Part shown: positions 1 to 9,785 of the stretch, piece after piece | Layout of the letters: the number at the start of each line of letters is the position of its first letter | Numbering within the stretch: the first letter of the stretch is position 1 | Origin: BOG-908 sp963848205 | GTDB taxonomy: Bacteria > Pseudomonadota > Alphaproteobacteria > Acetobacterales > Acetobacteraceae | Length of the DNA stretch: 64,000 nucleotides | Direction: 5' to 3' | Assembly: GCA_963848205.1 (NCBI GenBank) | Contig: CAWKCV010000005.1 | Span: 124,001-188,000, forward strand | Notes under the pieces: model-generated | Seen by the model: only the letters and a program-made list of their open reading frames with translations | Databases searched by the model: none | Told to the model about the DNA's origin: nothing | Translations under genes and position numbers: made by a program

Positions 1-97
1 GCGCGGCGGCGGCGGGGGAGACGGCGCTCCATCCCTCGCGTGAAGCCAACGTGAACGCTGCGGCGATCAGCGCCTGGTCGAAATCCTGGTCGGTCAC
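1..97 (-). CDS. COQ9-like / TetR-fold protein, 5' part only
   Basis: Only the first 32 codons are in the window; the gene runs off the left edge. The reading from a GTG at 97 begins MTDQDFDQALIAAAFTLASR and continues EGWSAVSP, which resembles the N-terminal helix-turn-helix-like start of alphaproteobacterial COQ9 proteins (ubiquinone biosynthesis, TetR-like fold). A TGA sits directly upstream in frame and an AGGATG-type ribosome site precedes the GTG, which fixes the start. The position just downstream of proC on the same strand fits. Identity rests on about 30 residues, so it is tentative. Confidence 0.5.
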   Translation of the reverse strand, partial: MTDQDFDQALIAAAFTLASREGWSAVSPAAAA

Positions 98-193
98 TCA
101 AATGCATCCTGCTGCTGGCGCGCAGATTGGTTAGCAGGCTGCAGGTGCAAGAAGGAAGTCAGCGCGTCCATTCACACGAGGAAGAGGCGGGGC

Positions 194-994
194 TTAGCTG
201 CCGAGCTCGCGGGAGCGGGCGGTGGCGGCGGCCAGCGCGGTGGTCAGCGTGGCCGGCCAGGCCTCCATCAGCACGGCAAGCGCGCGTTCGGTGACGCCGT
301 TGGGGCTGGTGACGTTGCGCCGGAGCTGGGCTGACTCCTCGCCGGACGCCGCCAGCAGGGCGCCGGCGCCGGCGACGGTCTTGCGTGCGAGCTGGCGGGC
401 GAGTGCGGGCGGAATGCCTTGCGCCACGCCGGCCTGCTCCAGCAGTTCGGCCAGGAGAAACACGTAGGCCGGGCCGCAGCCCGAGACCGACGTGATCGGG
501 TCGATCAGCGCTTCGTCATCGAGCCAGGCGACGTCGCCCGACGCGCGCAGCAGCGCATCGCACAATGTTGTCTGTGCGTCGGTCACGCCGGGACCAGCGA
601 CGGCCACGGTCATGCCCTGGCCGATCGCGGCCGGTGTATTCGGCATCGCCCTGACGATGGGATTGGCGGTGCCCAGCATGCTCGACAGACGCGAGATGGC
701 CGGCCCGGCCAGGATCGACAGCACGACCGCGTTGGGCGGAAGACGGGCGCCGAGCGGCGGCAGCACGGTCGCAGCCATTTGCGGCTTGATGGCCAATATG
801 ACGGCATCAGGCACGAAGTCGGCAGGTATGGCGTCCAGCGATGCGACCATGCGGTCCTGGGCACGAGCCACGCCCTGGGGCAGACCAGGATCGACCAGCA
901 CCGAGGCCGCCAGCCCACCTGCAGCCCAGCCAGAAAACATGGCCGCGCCCATCTTCCCAGCCCCCACCAGCAATATGGCTCGTTGGTGAGTCAT
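194..994 (-). CDS. proC: Pyrroline-5-carboxylate reductase
   Basis: Final enzyme of proline synthesis, reducing 1-pyrroline-5-carboxylate with NAD(P)H in the cytoplasm. The N-terminus carries the Rossmann dinucleotide motif GAGKMG. The C-terminal dimerisation domain contains SGCGPAYVFLLAELLEQAG and the family signature region VTSPNGVTERAL. The length (266 residues) is normal. I chose the ATG at 994 (MTHQRAILLVGAG) because GGGA lies just before it; an in-frame ATG at 1009 would add five residues and has no ribosome site. A hairpin repeat sits between this start and the upstream ybjN gene on the same strand. Confidence 0.93.
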   Translation of the reverse strand: MTHQRAILLVGAGKMGAAMFSGWAAGGLAASVLVDPGLPQGVARAQDRMVASLDAIPADFVPDAVILAIKPQMAATVLPPLGARLPPNAVVLSILAGPAISRLSSMLGTANPIVRAMPNTPAAIGQGMTVAVAGPGVTDAQTTLCDALLRASGDVAWLDDEALIDPITSVSGCGPAYVFLLAELLEQAGVAQGIPPALARQLARKTVAGAGALLAASGEESAQLRRNVTSPNGVTERALAVLMEAWPATLTTALAAATARSRELGS

Positions 995-1014
995 CGATCC
1001 CAAATGCAAAATGG

Positions 1015-1058
1015 CAAACGTTTTTTGGTCCTTTTTTTCAAAAAAGGACTGCTTGCTT
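1015..1058. repeat. Hairpin repeat, single copy (ybjN-proC gap)
   Basis: Single unit: an AACGTTTTTTGG lead, then a stem GGTCCTTTTTTT / AAAAAAGGACT, then GCTTGCTTCC. It lies in the 5' untranslated region of proC and abuts the ybjN stop codon. This is the GGTCC/GGAC stem type of the family found across the window. Confidence 0.85.
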
Positions 1059-1060
1059 CC

Positions 1061-1558
1061 TCAAGCCTCCCCCACACACTCCAACATCGCCGCCTCCAAA
1101 GCCTCCGCTGGCGTCTTGCCCCCCCAAAGCACGAACTGAAACGCCGGATAGAACCGCTCGCACTCGGTGATGGCGATGTCGACCATGTCTTCCAGGCTTT
1201 CCGCCGACGCCCCCGGCGCGCCACGCAGCAGCACGGAGTGGCGGAACAGCGGCATGCCGTCGTCGCTATCCATGCCGAAATGGCCGATCCAGAGGCGTTC
1301 GTTGGCGCGTGCCAGCAGTTCGTAGAGGGCGGCGCGACGCGGTGCCGGCACTTTGAGGTCGAAGGTGCAGGTAAAGTGCATGGCGGAGATCTCCGCCGAC
1401 CAGCTGAAATACAGGCCGTAATCGCACCAACGGCCGGGCGCTTCGGCCGCCATTTCAGCGTCCGACCGGCGATCGAACGACCATTCGTTGGCCGAGACGA
1501 TCTGCTCCATCACATCGAGGGGGTTGGCGGCCGGGCTGTCGTGCATGCTCAGCGACAT
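1061..1558 (-). CDS. YbjN domain-containing protein
   Basis: A 165-residue protein resembling the YbjN family, a small cytoplasmic fold related to type III secretion chaperones. Its exact role is unsettled; E. coli YbjN affects motility and stress phenotypes. Recognisable stretches are DYGLYFSWSAEISAMHFTC and the acidic C-terminal part ending near FVLWGGKTPAEALEAAM. I placed the start at the ATG at 1558 (MSLSMHDS) because AGGGGAGA precedes it at good spacing; the ATG at 1600 has none. It is co-directional with and upstream of proC, so the two may be cotranscribed with the hairpin repeat between them. Confidence 0.8.
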   Translation of the reverse strand: MSLSMHDSPAANPLDVMEQIVSANEWSFDRRSDAEMAAEAPGRWCDYGLYFSWSAEISAMHFTCTFDLKVPAPRRAALYELLARANERLWIGHFGMDSDDGMPLFRHSVLLRGAPGASAESLEDMVDIAITECERFYPAFQFVLWGGKTPAEALEAAMLECVGEA

Positions 1559-1713
1559 TCGAGGTCTCCCCTGGGTCGGTTGCCGGGCCGGGAGCTCCAA
1601 CCGGGCACTGCCGTCAACTAGTTAGGGAACAAAGTGGATTCGCCGCAAGAGAAGCCAGGTGCGAATGACGGTCTTCACATCCTGGTCCCATCCCGGCTTC
1701 ACACGCCAAGTTC

Positions 1714-4700
1714 TCAGCCCGTCACGATCGAGGATGCTGTCAGGTTGGGCACACCGACAAGCACGATGCTCGTGCCGTCGGCCAGGTTCAGATAGCTGTC
1801 GCCGTAAGCGTAGGTGATGTTGGGTGCCTGTGCGCCGTAGCCGTCGAGCTTGATGAGGTCGCGGCCTGCCTGAAAGCCCACGATCTCGTCGGCACCGCCG
1901 GCCAGGCCGTTGGTGAAGCCGAACACATCAGTGCCGCCGCCCGAGACGAGCAGGTCGTTGCCGCTGCCGGCGAGCAGCGTGTCGCTGCCCAGCCCGCCCC
2001 ACATCGTCTCGTTGCCGGCGTTGCACTGGAAGATGTCCTGGCCAGTCGAATTGCCGGCAAAAGCGTCCCCGCCCGCGCTGCCGGCCACCGAGACGGCACC
2101 GCTTCCGCTGAGAAAGATGCTGACGCCGGCGGTGGCCTGGATGGTGGTCGCACCCGCGCCCGCGACGATGACGGAGCCGGCCGCTTCGTTGGTGAACACG
2201 CCCTGGCCGGTGCCGCCATAGATGGTTATCGGTCCGGAGCCGCCTTGCACGTCCGTCTGCCCGGAACCGGCCACTACGATGGCCGAGCCCTCATGGCCCA
2301 CATAGCTGACGTCCTGCGCACCATCGCCCCAGACGATGCTGCCGTTCGCCGCGCCGCCTTGCATGAAGATCACGCCGCTCTGCGCGCCGACGACGATGCT
2401 GGCCGTGTTGCCGCCGGTGATGTTGAGCTGGCTGTTGGGGGAGCCGAACAGCAGGTTCGGCCCCAGGCCGGCCGCGGACGATACGGTCACATCGTCGCGC
2501 ACCCCTCCGGTGCCGCCGCACACCACGGTGTCGGCACCGTGCAGGACCAGGTGGTTGCCGACCGACGAGGTCTCGGTCGAGCCCAGATAGACAAGGCTGC
2601 GTCCGCCGCTCGTGGTGACGTCGGCGGCGTCGTTGCCGGTGGCGATCGTGTCGTTGCCGCCGCCGATGATGGTCACGTCAAACCCATTGCCCGAGCCTGG
2701 AGCGCCGGCAGGCAGGCCACCTTCGAAGACGGTGCTGGCACCCGGTGCCCCCACCAGCGTATCGCCCTCGCCCTGCGCCTCGATGACGTCGGACCCGTAA
2801 TTGCCGACCAGCAACGCGTGCCCCAGGGCGCCGTCGGTCAGCGTCTGATTTTCGTTGCCTTCCAGCAGCACGCCACGATAGCCGGCCTGCATCGTGACGA
2901 CCGCACCCGGCCCGATGCCGCCACCGGTCTGGCCCGGCAGGGGGGCCACGATCTCGAAGGCGGGAAACCGGGTGACATTCTCGGTCGGCGGCAGTCCGTC
3001 GGCGGAAAACCATTCATAGACGATGGTGTTTGGCGCGCTGGTGGCGAGCAGTTCGCTTTGCGCGTAGCCGAGCGCGCCCTGCAGGCCGATCGCCAGATCG
3101 TTGAGGCTGAGCGTTGTGCCCGTGCTCGTCGTGGGGTTGGTCATGACGCCTCCTGGTCCGTTACCGGAGCTTTTCTCCGGGGTTGCTGTGAGAACGACGC
3201 CGCCGGTAATGGCGGACGTGCTGAAGGCGAGCCCCGAGGCGTCGCCGAGCAGGGTGAGGGAGGTGACGGGCACGCCGGCCGCCTCCAATTCGATGGTGCC
3301 GATGCCGGCGCCGGTCTGTGTGTAGATGGCCGTGGTGGCGGCGATGCCGGCCAGTTGCACCGCGTCGCCGGGGGCGAAACCTGCCAGCGCGGGCGGCGAT
3401 GCGAGGGCGGACGAGCTCAACTGGAGCGTGCCCGAGCCGCTAAACGCGACGACCATGCCGGACGCCACGCTGCCGGCCAGGGCCAACGATGCGTCCAGGC
3501 CCACCACCAGCGAGCCGGCGCCCGAGACGTTGCCCAGCGTGAGCAGGCCGCCGGACGCCAGGATCGTGCCCTGGTCGAGGGTGGAGCCGAGGAGCTGCAC
3601 GGTGCCCGCGCCGCTCAGCGTTCCGCTGGCATCGACCAGCAACGTGCCCGCGATTTCACCTTGCGGAGCACCGCCGATGTCGATCTCGCCATTGCCGCCC
3701 GTCGCCAGCACGTCCGCCGGGCCGTCCAGGTTGATGGAAGCGGCCTGCACGAAGGCGGCTCCGGATGCGAGCAGCACGCCTGGCCGGGCGCTGTTGCCCA
3801 GGTCAATCGATCCGGCGACCGACAGCGTGCCACCGGAGAGGGCGATGCCGCCTGCAACGCTCGCCGAGCCCGCCGCGATATTCGCCCCGCTGGCGAGCGA
3901 CAGCACGCCGGCCGCTGCGCCGTTGCCAACGCTGAGCTGGCCCGCGGCGAACGTGCCAGCGAGCGAGACCGTCCCGGTGATGCCCAGCACGGAAGCGTTC
4001 GCCGGGCCGGCAACCTGCAGTGCCGAGCCGGTGTTGCCGGCGATCCAGACAGTGTCGTTCAGGCCGGGTGCGACCACGGCAGGAAGCTGGTTCTGCGTCG
4101 TGTCCGCCCAGTTCAGCGCGTTGGACCAGGATGCGCCATGGCCGCCGATCCACGTGTAGCTGTCCGGCGCGACGGTGCCTGGCGATGGGCCGGCCATGGC
4201 GGGTGCGCTGACCACGATCTGCGCGCCCACGCCGTTGGGCTGCACGCTGAAGCTCTGCCCGGTATAGTCGCCGGCCAGCATGAGTTGGCCCACGGCCTGG
4301 CCCTGCACCGAAAGGGCGAGCGTGCCCAGCCCTTGGCCGCCGGCCTGCCAGGACACGGCGTCGATGGGCGCGGTGGCGACGACGATCGCGTCGCCTGCGA
4401 CGAAGCCGGTGATCGGGGCTGCGGGAAAGGCCGTGTTTTCGAGCAGCAAGGTAGCACCGCCGCCGGCGAACTGGATGGCGGCGGTGTCCGCACCGGTCAG
4501 GGCCAGCACGGCTTCGGTGCCGATGGCGAGTGTGCCGGGGCCGCTTGCCGCACCCAGCCAGAGCGTGCCGCCTTGTGCGGTGACCAGGCCGCCATCGACG
4601 ATGGTGCCCGCCAGGTTCAGCACGCCGAAACCGCTGGCCTGCGCGCCCGCATCGATGGTCAGGGCGCCGGCGGCGGTGGACGAGGTGGCGCCTATGTCGG

Positions 4701-7305
4701 CCCACGACGCGGTGTCCACGGTGAGTGTGCCTCCGGCCAACGACAGGGCGGTGGCCAGCACGCCGCCGCCGCCCAACGCGCCCACCCAAGCGCCTGCGCC
4801 GGTTTCGGTCAGTGTGCCGCCGACGCTCAGCACGGCGCCGGCACCCTCGGCGAGCAGGCTGGCCGAGGTGACGTTGGCGCTCGTCGCGAGGAACGACGTC
4901 GCAGCGCCCACGACCATCGAGGCACCAGCGGCGAGGGTCAGCGTGCCGGTGGAATAGGTGCCGGTGAACAGCGTATTGCCGCTTTCTGCCAGGCTGGCGC
5001 AGGTGCCGAGACCGGAAATATCGACGTAGGCGTCACCCGAAGCACCGGCGATCTGCACCACGTTCTGCGCGCCCGGCGGCAGGCTGGCAGGCGCGCTGCG
5101 CGTCACGTCCGTCCAGTTGCCCAGCCGGCTCCAGCCGCCGCTGACCGGCATCGTCCAGGCCAGCGTGTCGGTGCCCGTCTGTCCGGTGCTGCCGCCGCCG
5201 CCGGTCGCGTTGACGACGGAAATGAGAGTGCCGTTCGCGCCATCGGGTGCCAGCACGAACTTGTCCTGGCTGAAGCTGCCGGCCAGCGTCAGCCGCGCCA
5301 CCACGCTGGTGCCGTAGAGCAGCGACAGCACGCCGGTCGATGGGGTGAACGACGTGTTGGTGATTGGGCTGCCCAGCAGGTCGATCGCATCGCCGAGGGT
5401 GAAGCCCGTGATTGTGCCTGACGGCGCGCTTCGGGCATTGGCGAGGGCGAGGACGGACCCGGGCGTGGTGGCCGAACCTTGCAGCGCGATGCCGCACCCG
5501 GTCGGCCCCATCAATTCCAGCGTGGCGCCGGCGGCGACCGCCAGACTGCCCGCACCGGACACGCTGCCGATGGCGAGCAGGCCGCCCTGGGCCAGCACCA
5601 GGCCGTTATCGACGATTCGGCCAAACGGGTTGACCGTGCCGTTGCCCGACAAGGTGGCACCCGCGTCGATCGTGACAGCGCCGGCGGCCGCCCCGCCGGC
5701 CGTGCCGATTTCGACGATGGAGGCGGGATCGGCCACGATGCTGTCACCCGATCCGCCGCCCAGCACGAGGTTTGCGGCCTGGATGGTGGCGCCTGCGTTG
5801 GCCGACAGCGCGGCCGTCGGCAAACCCACGCCGGAAGGGCCGCCGCCGAGTGCGAGGGTGCCCGACACGGTGAGCGTGGTGGCACTGCCCGCCGCCGAGA
5901 TGGCGCCGTCGGCCACCAGCACTGAGGTGGCCGCGATCGTGGTGCCGGCCACCAGGTCGAGTGTGCCGAGCACCTGCCCGCTGGCCTGGCCTACAGTCAG
6001 CGTGCCGAGCATGAACGTGCCGTCCAGGGCCAGCTCACCCGTGACAGCCAGGGCGGCGGCGTTGGCGGGGCCGGAGATGAAGGTGAACGCGCCCGCGCCG
6101 GCGGCGATGGTGACGAGATTGTTGATGCCGGGCGGAATGCCGGCGGGTGTTTGGTTGCGTGTCGTGTCCGACCAGTTGACGGCGACCGTCCAGTGGCCGG
6201 AGGTGCCGCCGGTCCAGGCATATTGGTCGGGCGTGGACGTGCCGGGGCTCGGCTTGGGGTTGGTGCCGCTGCCCGCGGTGACCGACACCAGCGTGCCGCC
6301 GGCGCCATCGCCCGCGGTGAGGAACACGTCGCCCGCGTAATTGCCGGTCAACTGCAGCTGGGCCGCGAGCTGCGTGCCGTAATAGAGGTTCAGGACGCCG
6401 CCGGCCGCGCTGGTGGCATTGAAGGTGGCCAGCGAGATCTGGCTGCCGAGCACGTCGATCGTATCGCCCGCGGCAAAACCGGTCAGCGTGCCGGAGGGAG
6501 CGTCGTATTCCGCCGCTAGCGCCAGCGTGGCGTTGGCGCCGGTGAACGCCACCGACTGCCCGGCGCCGCAGCGTGCGTTGAGCTCCAGGGTGGCCCCGGC
6601 GCCGATCTGCAACGTGCCATTGCCGGAGAGCGCGCCGAGGGTGAGCGTGCCGCCCGACGCCACGATGGTGCCGTTATCGACGATTGCGCCATACGCATTC
6701 GCGTTGCCCTGGCCGGTCAGCGTGCCGCCGGCATCGACGGTGAGCGCACCCTTCGTCTCATTGGCCGGCGTGCTGCCTCCCACCTCCAATACCGAATTCG
6801 GGTCCACGTAGATCGAGGCGTTGGCGGAGGCGAGGAACAGGGACGCGACGGATGCCATTCCACCGTTCGTGAGCTGAAGCGAAGCGGCGGAGCCCGAGAC
6901 GGCGTCGCCCAAACTTGCCGCGCCGGTGGTGGCGAACGTGGCGCCCGACCCTACGAGCAGGCTGCCGGCCACGATATTCGCCGTGTTGCCGGAAATCGCG
7001 GTCGCGGCCGCCAGTTCGAGCAGCCCGCCGGTGACGCTGCCTGCCGCCGCCTGGCCAAGCGTGAGTGCGCCAATGCCAAACCGGCCGGACAGCAGCGTGT
7101 TGCCGGTGAACAAGGCGGCCGCCGCCATGCCGGGGCCGGTGATCGTCTGCATCGCGTTGCCTGACGGGCCGCCGACCATGACGCTGTCGCTAGCGCCGGG
7201 CGCGAGCGAGGATGGGTCGACACCATCCGTCAAGTCGTTCCAGTTGGACCCAAGCGACCACGCACCACCCCCGATAGAAAGCCACACGAAGCTGCGTGTC
7301 GTCAT
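1714..7305 (-). CDS. Giant beta-repeat protein with RTX-like C-terminus
   Basis: A 1863-residue protein very rich in Gly, Ala, Ser and Thr. It has four long tandem units starting near residues 6, 362, 715 and 1050. Each opens with a W-x-x-x-x-NW-x-D-x-T block (for example YAWTGGTSGHWTVAVNWSD) and runs through short beta-helix strands with recurring TIDAGATLSG, IVDNG and GTLTLG motifs. A unique part follows (about 1380-1650), then glycine/aspartate nonapeptide-like repeats near 1770 (GSDTLLAGSGNDLLVSGG) and a hydrophobic tail. There is no N-terminal signal peptide, which with the RTX-like end suggests type I secretion and calcium binding. GAGGTGA precedes the ATG. No transporter genes are adjacent. 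The role is unknown; adhesin or matrix protein is a guess. Confidence 0.8.
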   Translation of the reverse strand: MTTRSFVWLSIGGGAWSLGSNWNDLTDGVDPSSLAPGASDSVMVGGPSGNAMQTITGPGMAAAALFTGNTLLSGRFGIGALTLGQAAAGSVTGGLLELAAATAISGNTANIVAGSLLVGSGATFATTGAASLGDAVSGSAASLQLTNGGMASVASLFLASANASIYVDPNSVLEVGGSTPANETKGALTVDAGGTLTGQGNANAYGAIVDNGTIVASGGTLTLGALSGNGTLQIGAGATLELNARCGAGQSVAFTGANATLALAAEYDAPSGTLTGFAAGDTIDVLGSQISLATFNATSAAGGVLNLYYGTQLAAQLQLTGNYAGDVFLTAGDGAGGTLVSVTAGSGTNPKPSPGTSTPDQYAWTGGTSGHWTVAVNWSDTTRNQTPAGIPPGINNLVTIAAGAGAFTFISGPANAAALAVTGELALDGTFMLGTLTVGQASGQVLGTLDLVAGTTIAATSVLVADGAISAAGSATTLTVSGTLALGGGPSGVGLPTAALSANAGATIQAANLVLGGGSGDSIVADPASIVEIGTAGGAAAGAVTIDAGATLSGNGTVNPFGRIVDNGLVLAQGGLLAIGSVSGAGSLAVAAGATLELMGPTGCGIALQGSATTPGSVLALANARSAPSGTITGFTLGDAIDLLGSPITNTSFTPSTGVLSLLYGTSVVARLTLAGSFSQDKFVLAPDGANGTLISVVNATGGGGSTGQTGTDTLAWTMPVSGGWSRLGNWTDVTRSAPASLPPGAQNVVQIAGASGDAYVDISGLGTCASLAESGNTLFTGTYSTGTLTLAAGASMVVGAATSFLATSANVTSASLLAEGAGAVLSVGGTLTETGAGAWVGALGGGGVLATALSLAGGTLTVDTASWADIGATSSTAAGALTIDAGAQASGFGVLNLAGTIVDGGLVTAQGGTLWLGAASGPGTLAIGTEAVLALTGADTAAIQFAGGGATLLLENTAFPAAPITGFVAGDAIVVATAPIDAVSWQAGGQGLGTLALSVQGQAVGQLMLAGDYTGQSFSVQPNGVGAQIVVSAPAMAGPSPGTVAPDSYTWIGGHGASWSNALNWADTTQNQLPAVVAPGLNDTVWIAGNTGSALQVAGPANASVLGITGTVSLAGTFAAGQLSVGNGAAAGVLSLASGANIAAGSASVAGGIALSGGTLSVAGSIDLGNSARPGVLLASGAAFVQAASINLDGPADVLATGGNGEIDIGGAPQGEIAGTLLVDASGTLSGAGTVQLLGSTLDQGTILASGGLLTLGNVSGAGSLVVGLDASLALAGSVASGMVVAFSGSGTLQLSSSALASPPALAGFAPGDAVQLAGIAATTAIYTQTGAGIGTIELEAAGVPVTSLTLLGDASGLAFSTSAITGGVVLTATPEKSSGNGPGGVMTNPTTSTGTTLSLNDLAIGLQGALGYAQSELLATSAPNTIVYEWFSADGLPPTENVTRFPAFEIVAPLPGQTGGGIGPGAVVTMQAGYRGVLLEGNENQTLTDGALGHALLVGNYGSDVIEAQGEGDTLVGAPGASTVFEGGLPAGAPGSGNGFDVTIIGGGNDTIATGNDAADVTTSGGRSLVYLGSTETSSVGNHLVLHGADTVVCGGTGGVRDDVTVSSAAGLGPNLLFGSPNSQLNITGGNTASIVVGAQSGVIFMQGGAANGSIVWGDGAQDVSYVGHEGSAIVVAGSGQTDVQGGSGPITIYGGTGQGVFTNEAAGSVIVAGAGATTIQATAGVSIFLSGSGAVSVAGSAGGDAFAGNSTGQDIFQCNAGNETMWGGLGSDTLLAGSGNDLLVSGGGTDVFGFTNGLAGGADEIVGFQAGRDLIKLDGYGAQAPNITYAYGDSYLNLADGTSIVLVGVPNLTASSIVTG

Positions 7306-7534
7306 GTCAGATCACCTCTCCACCCGCGGGAGAGGACGTTTTGGACACGCAACCCTTAATTGCAGTAAAACGTTTCGCTATCAAGTCTGTTTCGGACGTA
7401 CGTAGGCGGATTTTCGGGCCTTCCTTCGACGCTTGTCCGCGGCGCCTCCGACACAATGTTTCGGATGGCTGGTTGCACGGATCGCGGTCAGGCAACCGCC
7501 AAGCGCGCAGAGCCGTTGTCAGCCCGGAGGCGAC

Positions 7535-8773
7535 ATGAACCAACAACAGGCCTGGCTGGCTTTGGAGCTGAATGAACAGCCGGACGGCCAGCTATCGAGC
7601 GCCTACAGGACGGTGCGCGCATGGACCGAGACACTGGCGGCGCATCTCTCGGCCGAGGACCAGTGCGTGCAATCCATGCCGGACGCGAGCCCGACGAAGT
7701 GGCACCGCGCGCATACCACCTGGTTTTTCGAGACCTTCGTGGCGCTGCCCCACATCCCGGGCTACCGCACGTTCGATCCGCGCTTCGGCTTCATGTTCAA
7801 TTCCTATTACGAGACCGTCGGCGCGCGTCATCCGCGCCCGGCGCGCGGTCTGCTCACCCGCCCGACCGAGCCGGAGGTCACCGCCTACCGACAGGCCGTC
7901 GACGCGGCGATGCTGGGCTGGATCGACACGGCGGAAGGCGATGTGCGCAGCCTCGTCGAGCTCGGCCTGCAGCATGAACAGCAGCATCAGGAGTTGCTGC
8001 TGACCGATATCCTGCACGCGTTCGCCCAAAGCCCGCTGGCGCCGGCGCCGATTCCGGAATGGCGCGCCCCGCAGGGCAACGCCGGTCCGGACAGGTGGCT
8101 CGCGATGAAGGGCGGCCTCGCCTCGATCGGGCATCGTTTGCCCGACCATCCCGACAGCGACGGTTTCTGCTTCGACAACGAGACGCCGCGTCACCGCACG
8201 CTGCTCGCACCCTGCGAGATCGCCAGCCGGCTGGTGCGCAACGGCGATTATCTGCGGTTCATCGAGGATGGCGGCTACCGCCAGCCGATCCTGTGGATGG
8301 CCGAGGGCTGGGACCATGTGCGTGCGGACGGCTGGGAAGCGCCGCTCTACTGGCGCCAGGACGGCGATGGCTGGCAGCAGATGACGCCGGGCGGGCTGCA
8401 GGCGCTCGATCCCGCGGAGCCGGTGCGTCACGTCAGCTGGTTTGAAGCCGACGCCTATGCGCGCTGGGCGGGTGCCAGGCTGCCGACGGAAGCCGAGCTG
8501 GAACTGGCGCATCTGCTGCCCGACCGGCCAGCCGAGTTGGACGGCCATGTGTGGCAATGGACCAACAGCGCCTATCTGCCCTACCCGGGCTTCCGGGCGG
8601 TGGCCGGTGCGGTCGGCGAATACAACGGCAAGTTCATGATCAACCAGATGGTGTTGCGCGGCGGCTCGATGGCGACGCCGGCGGGCCATACGCGGCCGAG
8701 CTACCGCAACTTCTTCCACCCCTCGAAGCGGTGGCAGTTCACCGGCGTTCGTCTGGCGCGCGACGTCGCCTGA
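7535..8773 (+). CDS. egtB: Ergothioneine biosynthesis protein EgtB
   Basis: Iron-dependent sulfoxide synthase that joins hercynine to a thiol donor (gamma-glutamylcysteine or cysteine) in ergothioneine synthesis. The 412-residue protein has an N-terminal DinB-like domain with the metal motif HEQQHQELLLTDIL and a C-terminal FGE-sulfatase domain (HVSWFEADAYARWAGARLP, then GHVWQWTNSAY and RPSYRNFFHP). The start is the ATG at 7535, preceded by CGGAGG. The 229-bp gap upstream is shared with the divergent giant repeat gene and must hold both promoters. egtD follows after 55 bp. Confidence 0.93.
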   Translation: MNQQQAWLALELNEQPDGQLSSAYRTVRAWTETLAAHLSAEDQCVQSMPDASPTKWHRAHTTWFFETFVALPHIPGYRTFDPRFGFMFNSYYETVGARHPRPARGLLTRPTEPEVTAYRQAVDAAMLGWIDTAEGDVRSLVELGLQHEQQHQELLLTDILHAFAQSPLAPAPIPEWRAPQGNAGPDRWLAMKGGLASIGHRLPDHPDSDGFCFDNETPRHRTLLAPCEIASRLVRNGDYLRFIEDGGYRQPILWMAEGWDHVRADGWEAPLYWRQDGDGWQQMTPGGLQALDPAEPVRHVSWFEADAYARWAGARLPTEAELELAHLLPDRPAELDGHVWQWTNSAYLPYPGFRAVAGAVGEYNGKFMINQMVLRGGSMATPAGHTRPSYRNFFHPSKRWQFTGVRLARDVA

Positions 8774-8828
8774 TCACCGCCCAGCATCGACTGCGACCAC
8801 GCCCTCACTTCCGACGCCGGAGCCTGCC

Positions 8829-9785
8829 ATGCTGGATGCCGCCACCACCCTGACCGACATCGCAGGTCCGGCACTCGCCGGCCTTCAGGCCACGCCGAAA
8901 ACGCTGCCGCCGTTTCTTTTCTACGACGAGGCAGGCGTGGCTTTGTTCGAGGCGATCACGCGCCTGCCTGAATACTATCTCACACGCACGGAGCTGGCCC
9001 TGCTCGACGAGGTGGCGCCGCGCATCTCGGCGCTCGCCGAGCCTGGCAGCGTTCTGGTGGAATATGGCGCAAGCGACGAGGGCAAGGCGGCCAAGCTCAT
9101 CGATGCCGCGCCCGACAGGTTTGCCGCCTACCTGCCGATCGACGTTGCCGCCTCGGCGCTCGATGGGATGGCCGAACGCCTGCGCGCCGCGCGGCCGGCG
9201 CTGCGTGTGCGCCCGTTCTGCGGCGATTTCCTTCGCCCGATCGTGTTGCCGCCATCGGTTGCCGGGCTCCCCCGGTTCGGCTTTTTCCCAGGCTCCACCA
9301 TTGGCAATCTCGATCCGCAGGGCGCGCGCGCGTTTCTGGCCGAGGCGGCACATACGCTTGGCGGCAATGCGTGGCTGATCGTGGGTGTGGATTTGCGCAA
9401 AGACCCGTCGGTTCTCATTCCCGCTTACGACGATGCGGCGGGCGTCACGGCCGCATTCAACCTTAACCTTCTGCAACGGCTGAATCGTGAGCTCGGCGCC
9501 GATTTCGAAGTTTCTTCGTTCCGTCATCGCGCAATCTGGAACGAGCAGGACGGAAGGATCGAGATGCACCTGGAAAGCATGCGCCCGCAGCATGTGCGGG
9601 TGGCGGGGCAGACGATCTCGTTCGGCCAGGGTGAGACCATCCATACCGAAAACAGCACCAAGCATACACTGGACGGCTTCCGCGCGCTGGCCGCGAGCGC
9701 CGGTTGGCAACCGCGCGAGGTCTGGACCGATAAAGACAGCATGTTTTCCATTCACGCTTTGCAGTCCGGAGGCGCCCGCCCATGA
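8829..9785 (+). CDS. egtD: L-histidine N(alpha)-methyltransferase EgtD
   Basis: SAM-dependent enzyme that trimethylates histidine to hercynine, the first step of ergothioneine synthesis. The 318-residue protein has the family features: an N-terminal PPFLFYDEAGVALFEAITRL region, the SAM site EYGASDEGKAAKLI, FFPGSTIGNLDPQGA, and C-terminal ENSTKHTLDGFRALAASAGW. It lies directly after egtB, making a minimal EgtB/EgtD pair; no egtA, egtC or egtE is present here. Its stop codon overlaps the next start (ATGA), so the small downstream protein is translationally coupled. Confidence 0.95.
   Translation: MLDAATTLTDIAGPALAGLQATPKTLPPFLFYDEAGVALFEAITRLPEYYLTRTELALLDEVAPRISALAEPGSVLVEYGASDEGKAAKLIDAAPDRFAAYLPIDVAASALDGMAERLRAARPALRVRPFCGDFLRPIVLPPSVAGLPRFGFFPGSTIGNLDPQGARAFLAEAAHTLGGNAWLIVGVDLRKDPSVLIPAYDDAAGVTAAFNLNLLQRLNRELGADFEVSSFRHRAIWNEQDGRIEMHLESMRPQHVRVAGQTISFGQGETIHTENSTKHTLDGFRALAASAGWQPREVWTDKDSMFSIHALQSGGARP

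Noticed and set aside
2245..5421. A very long plus-strand open frame (1058 codons) opposite the giant repeat gene
   Set aside because: It is the antisense shadow of a GC-rich repetitive gene; its product is Arg/Gly/Ala/Gln-rich without any domain, and codon position bias favours the minus strand.
7592..8719. A 375-codon minus-strand frame opposite egtB
   Set aside because: Shadow frame; egtB is well supported by its metal motif and ribosome site.
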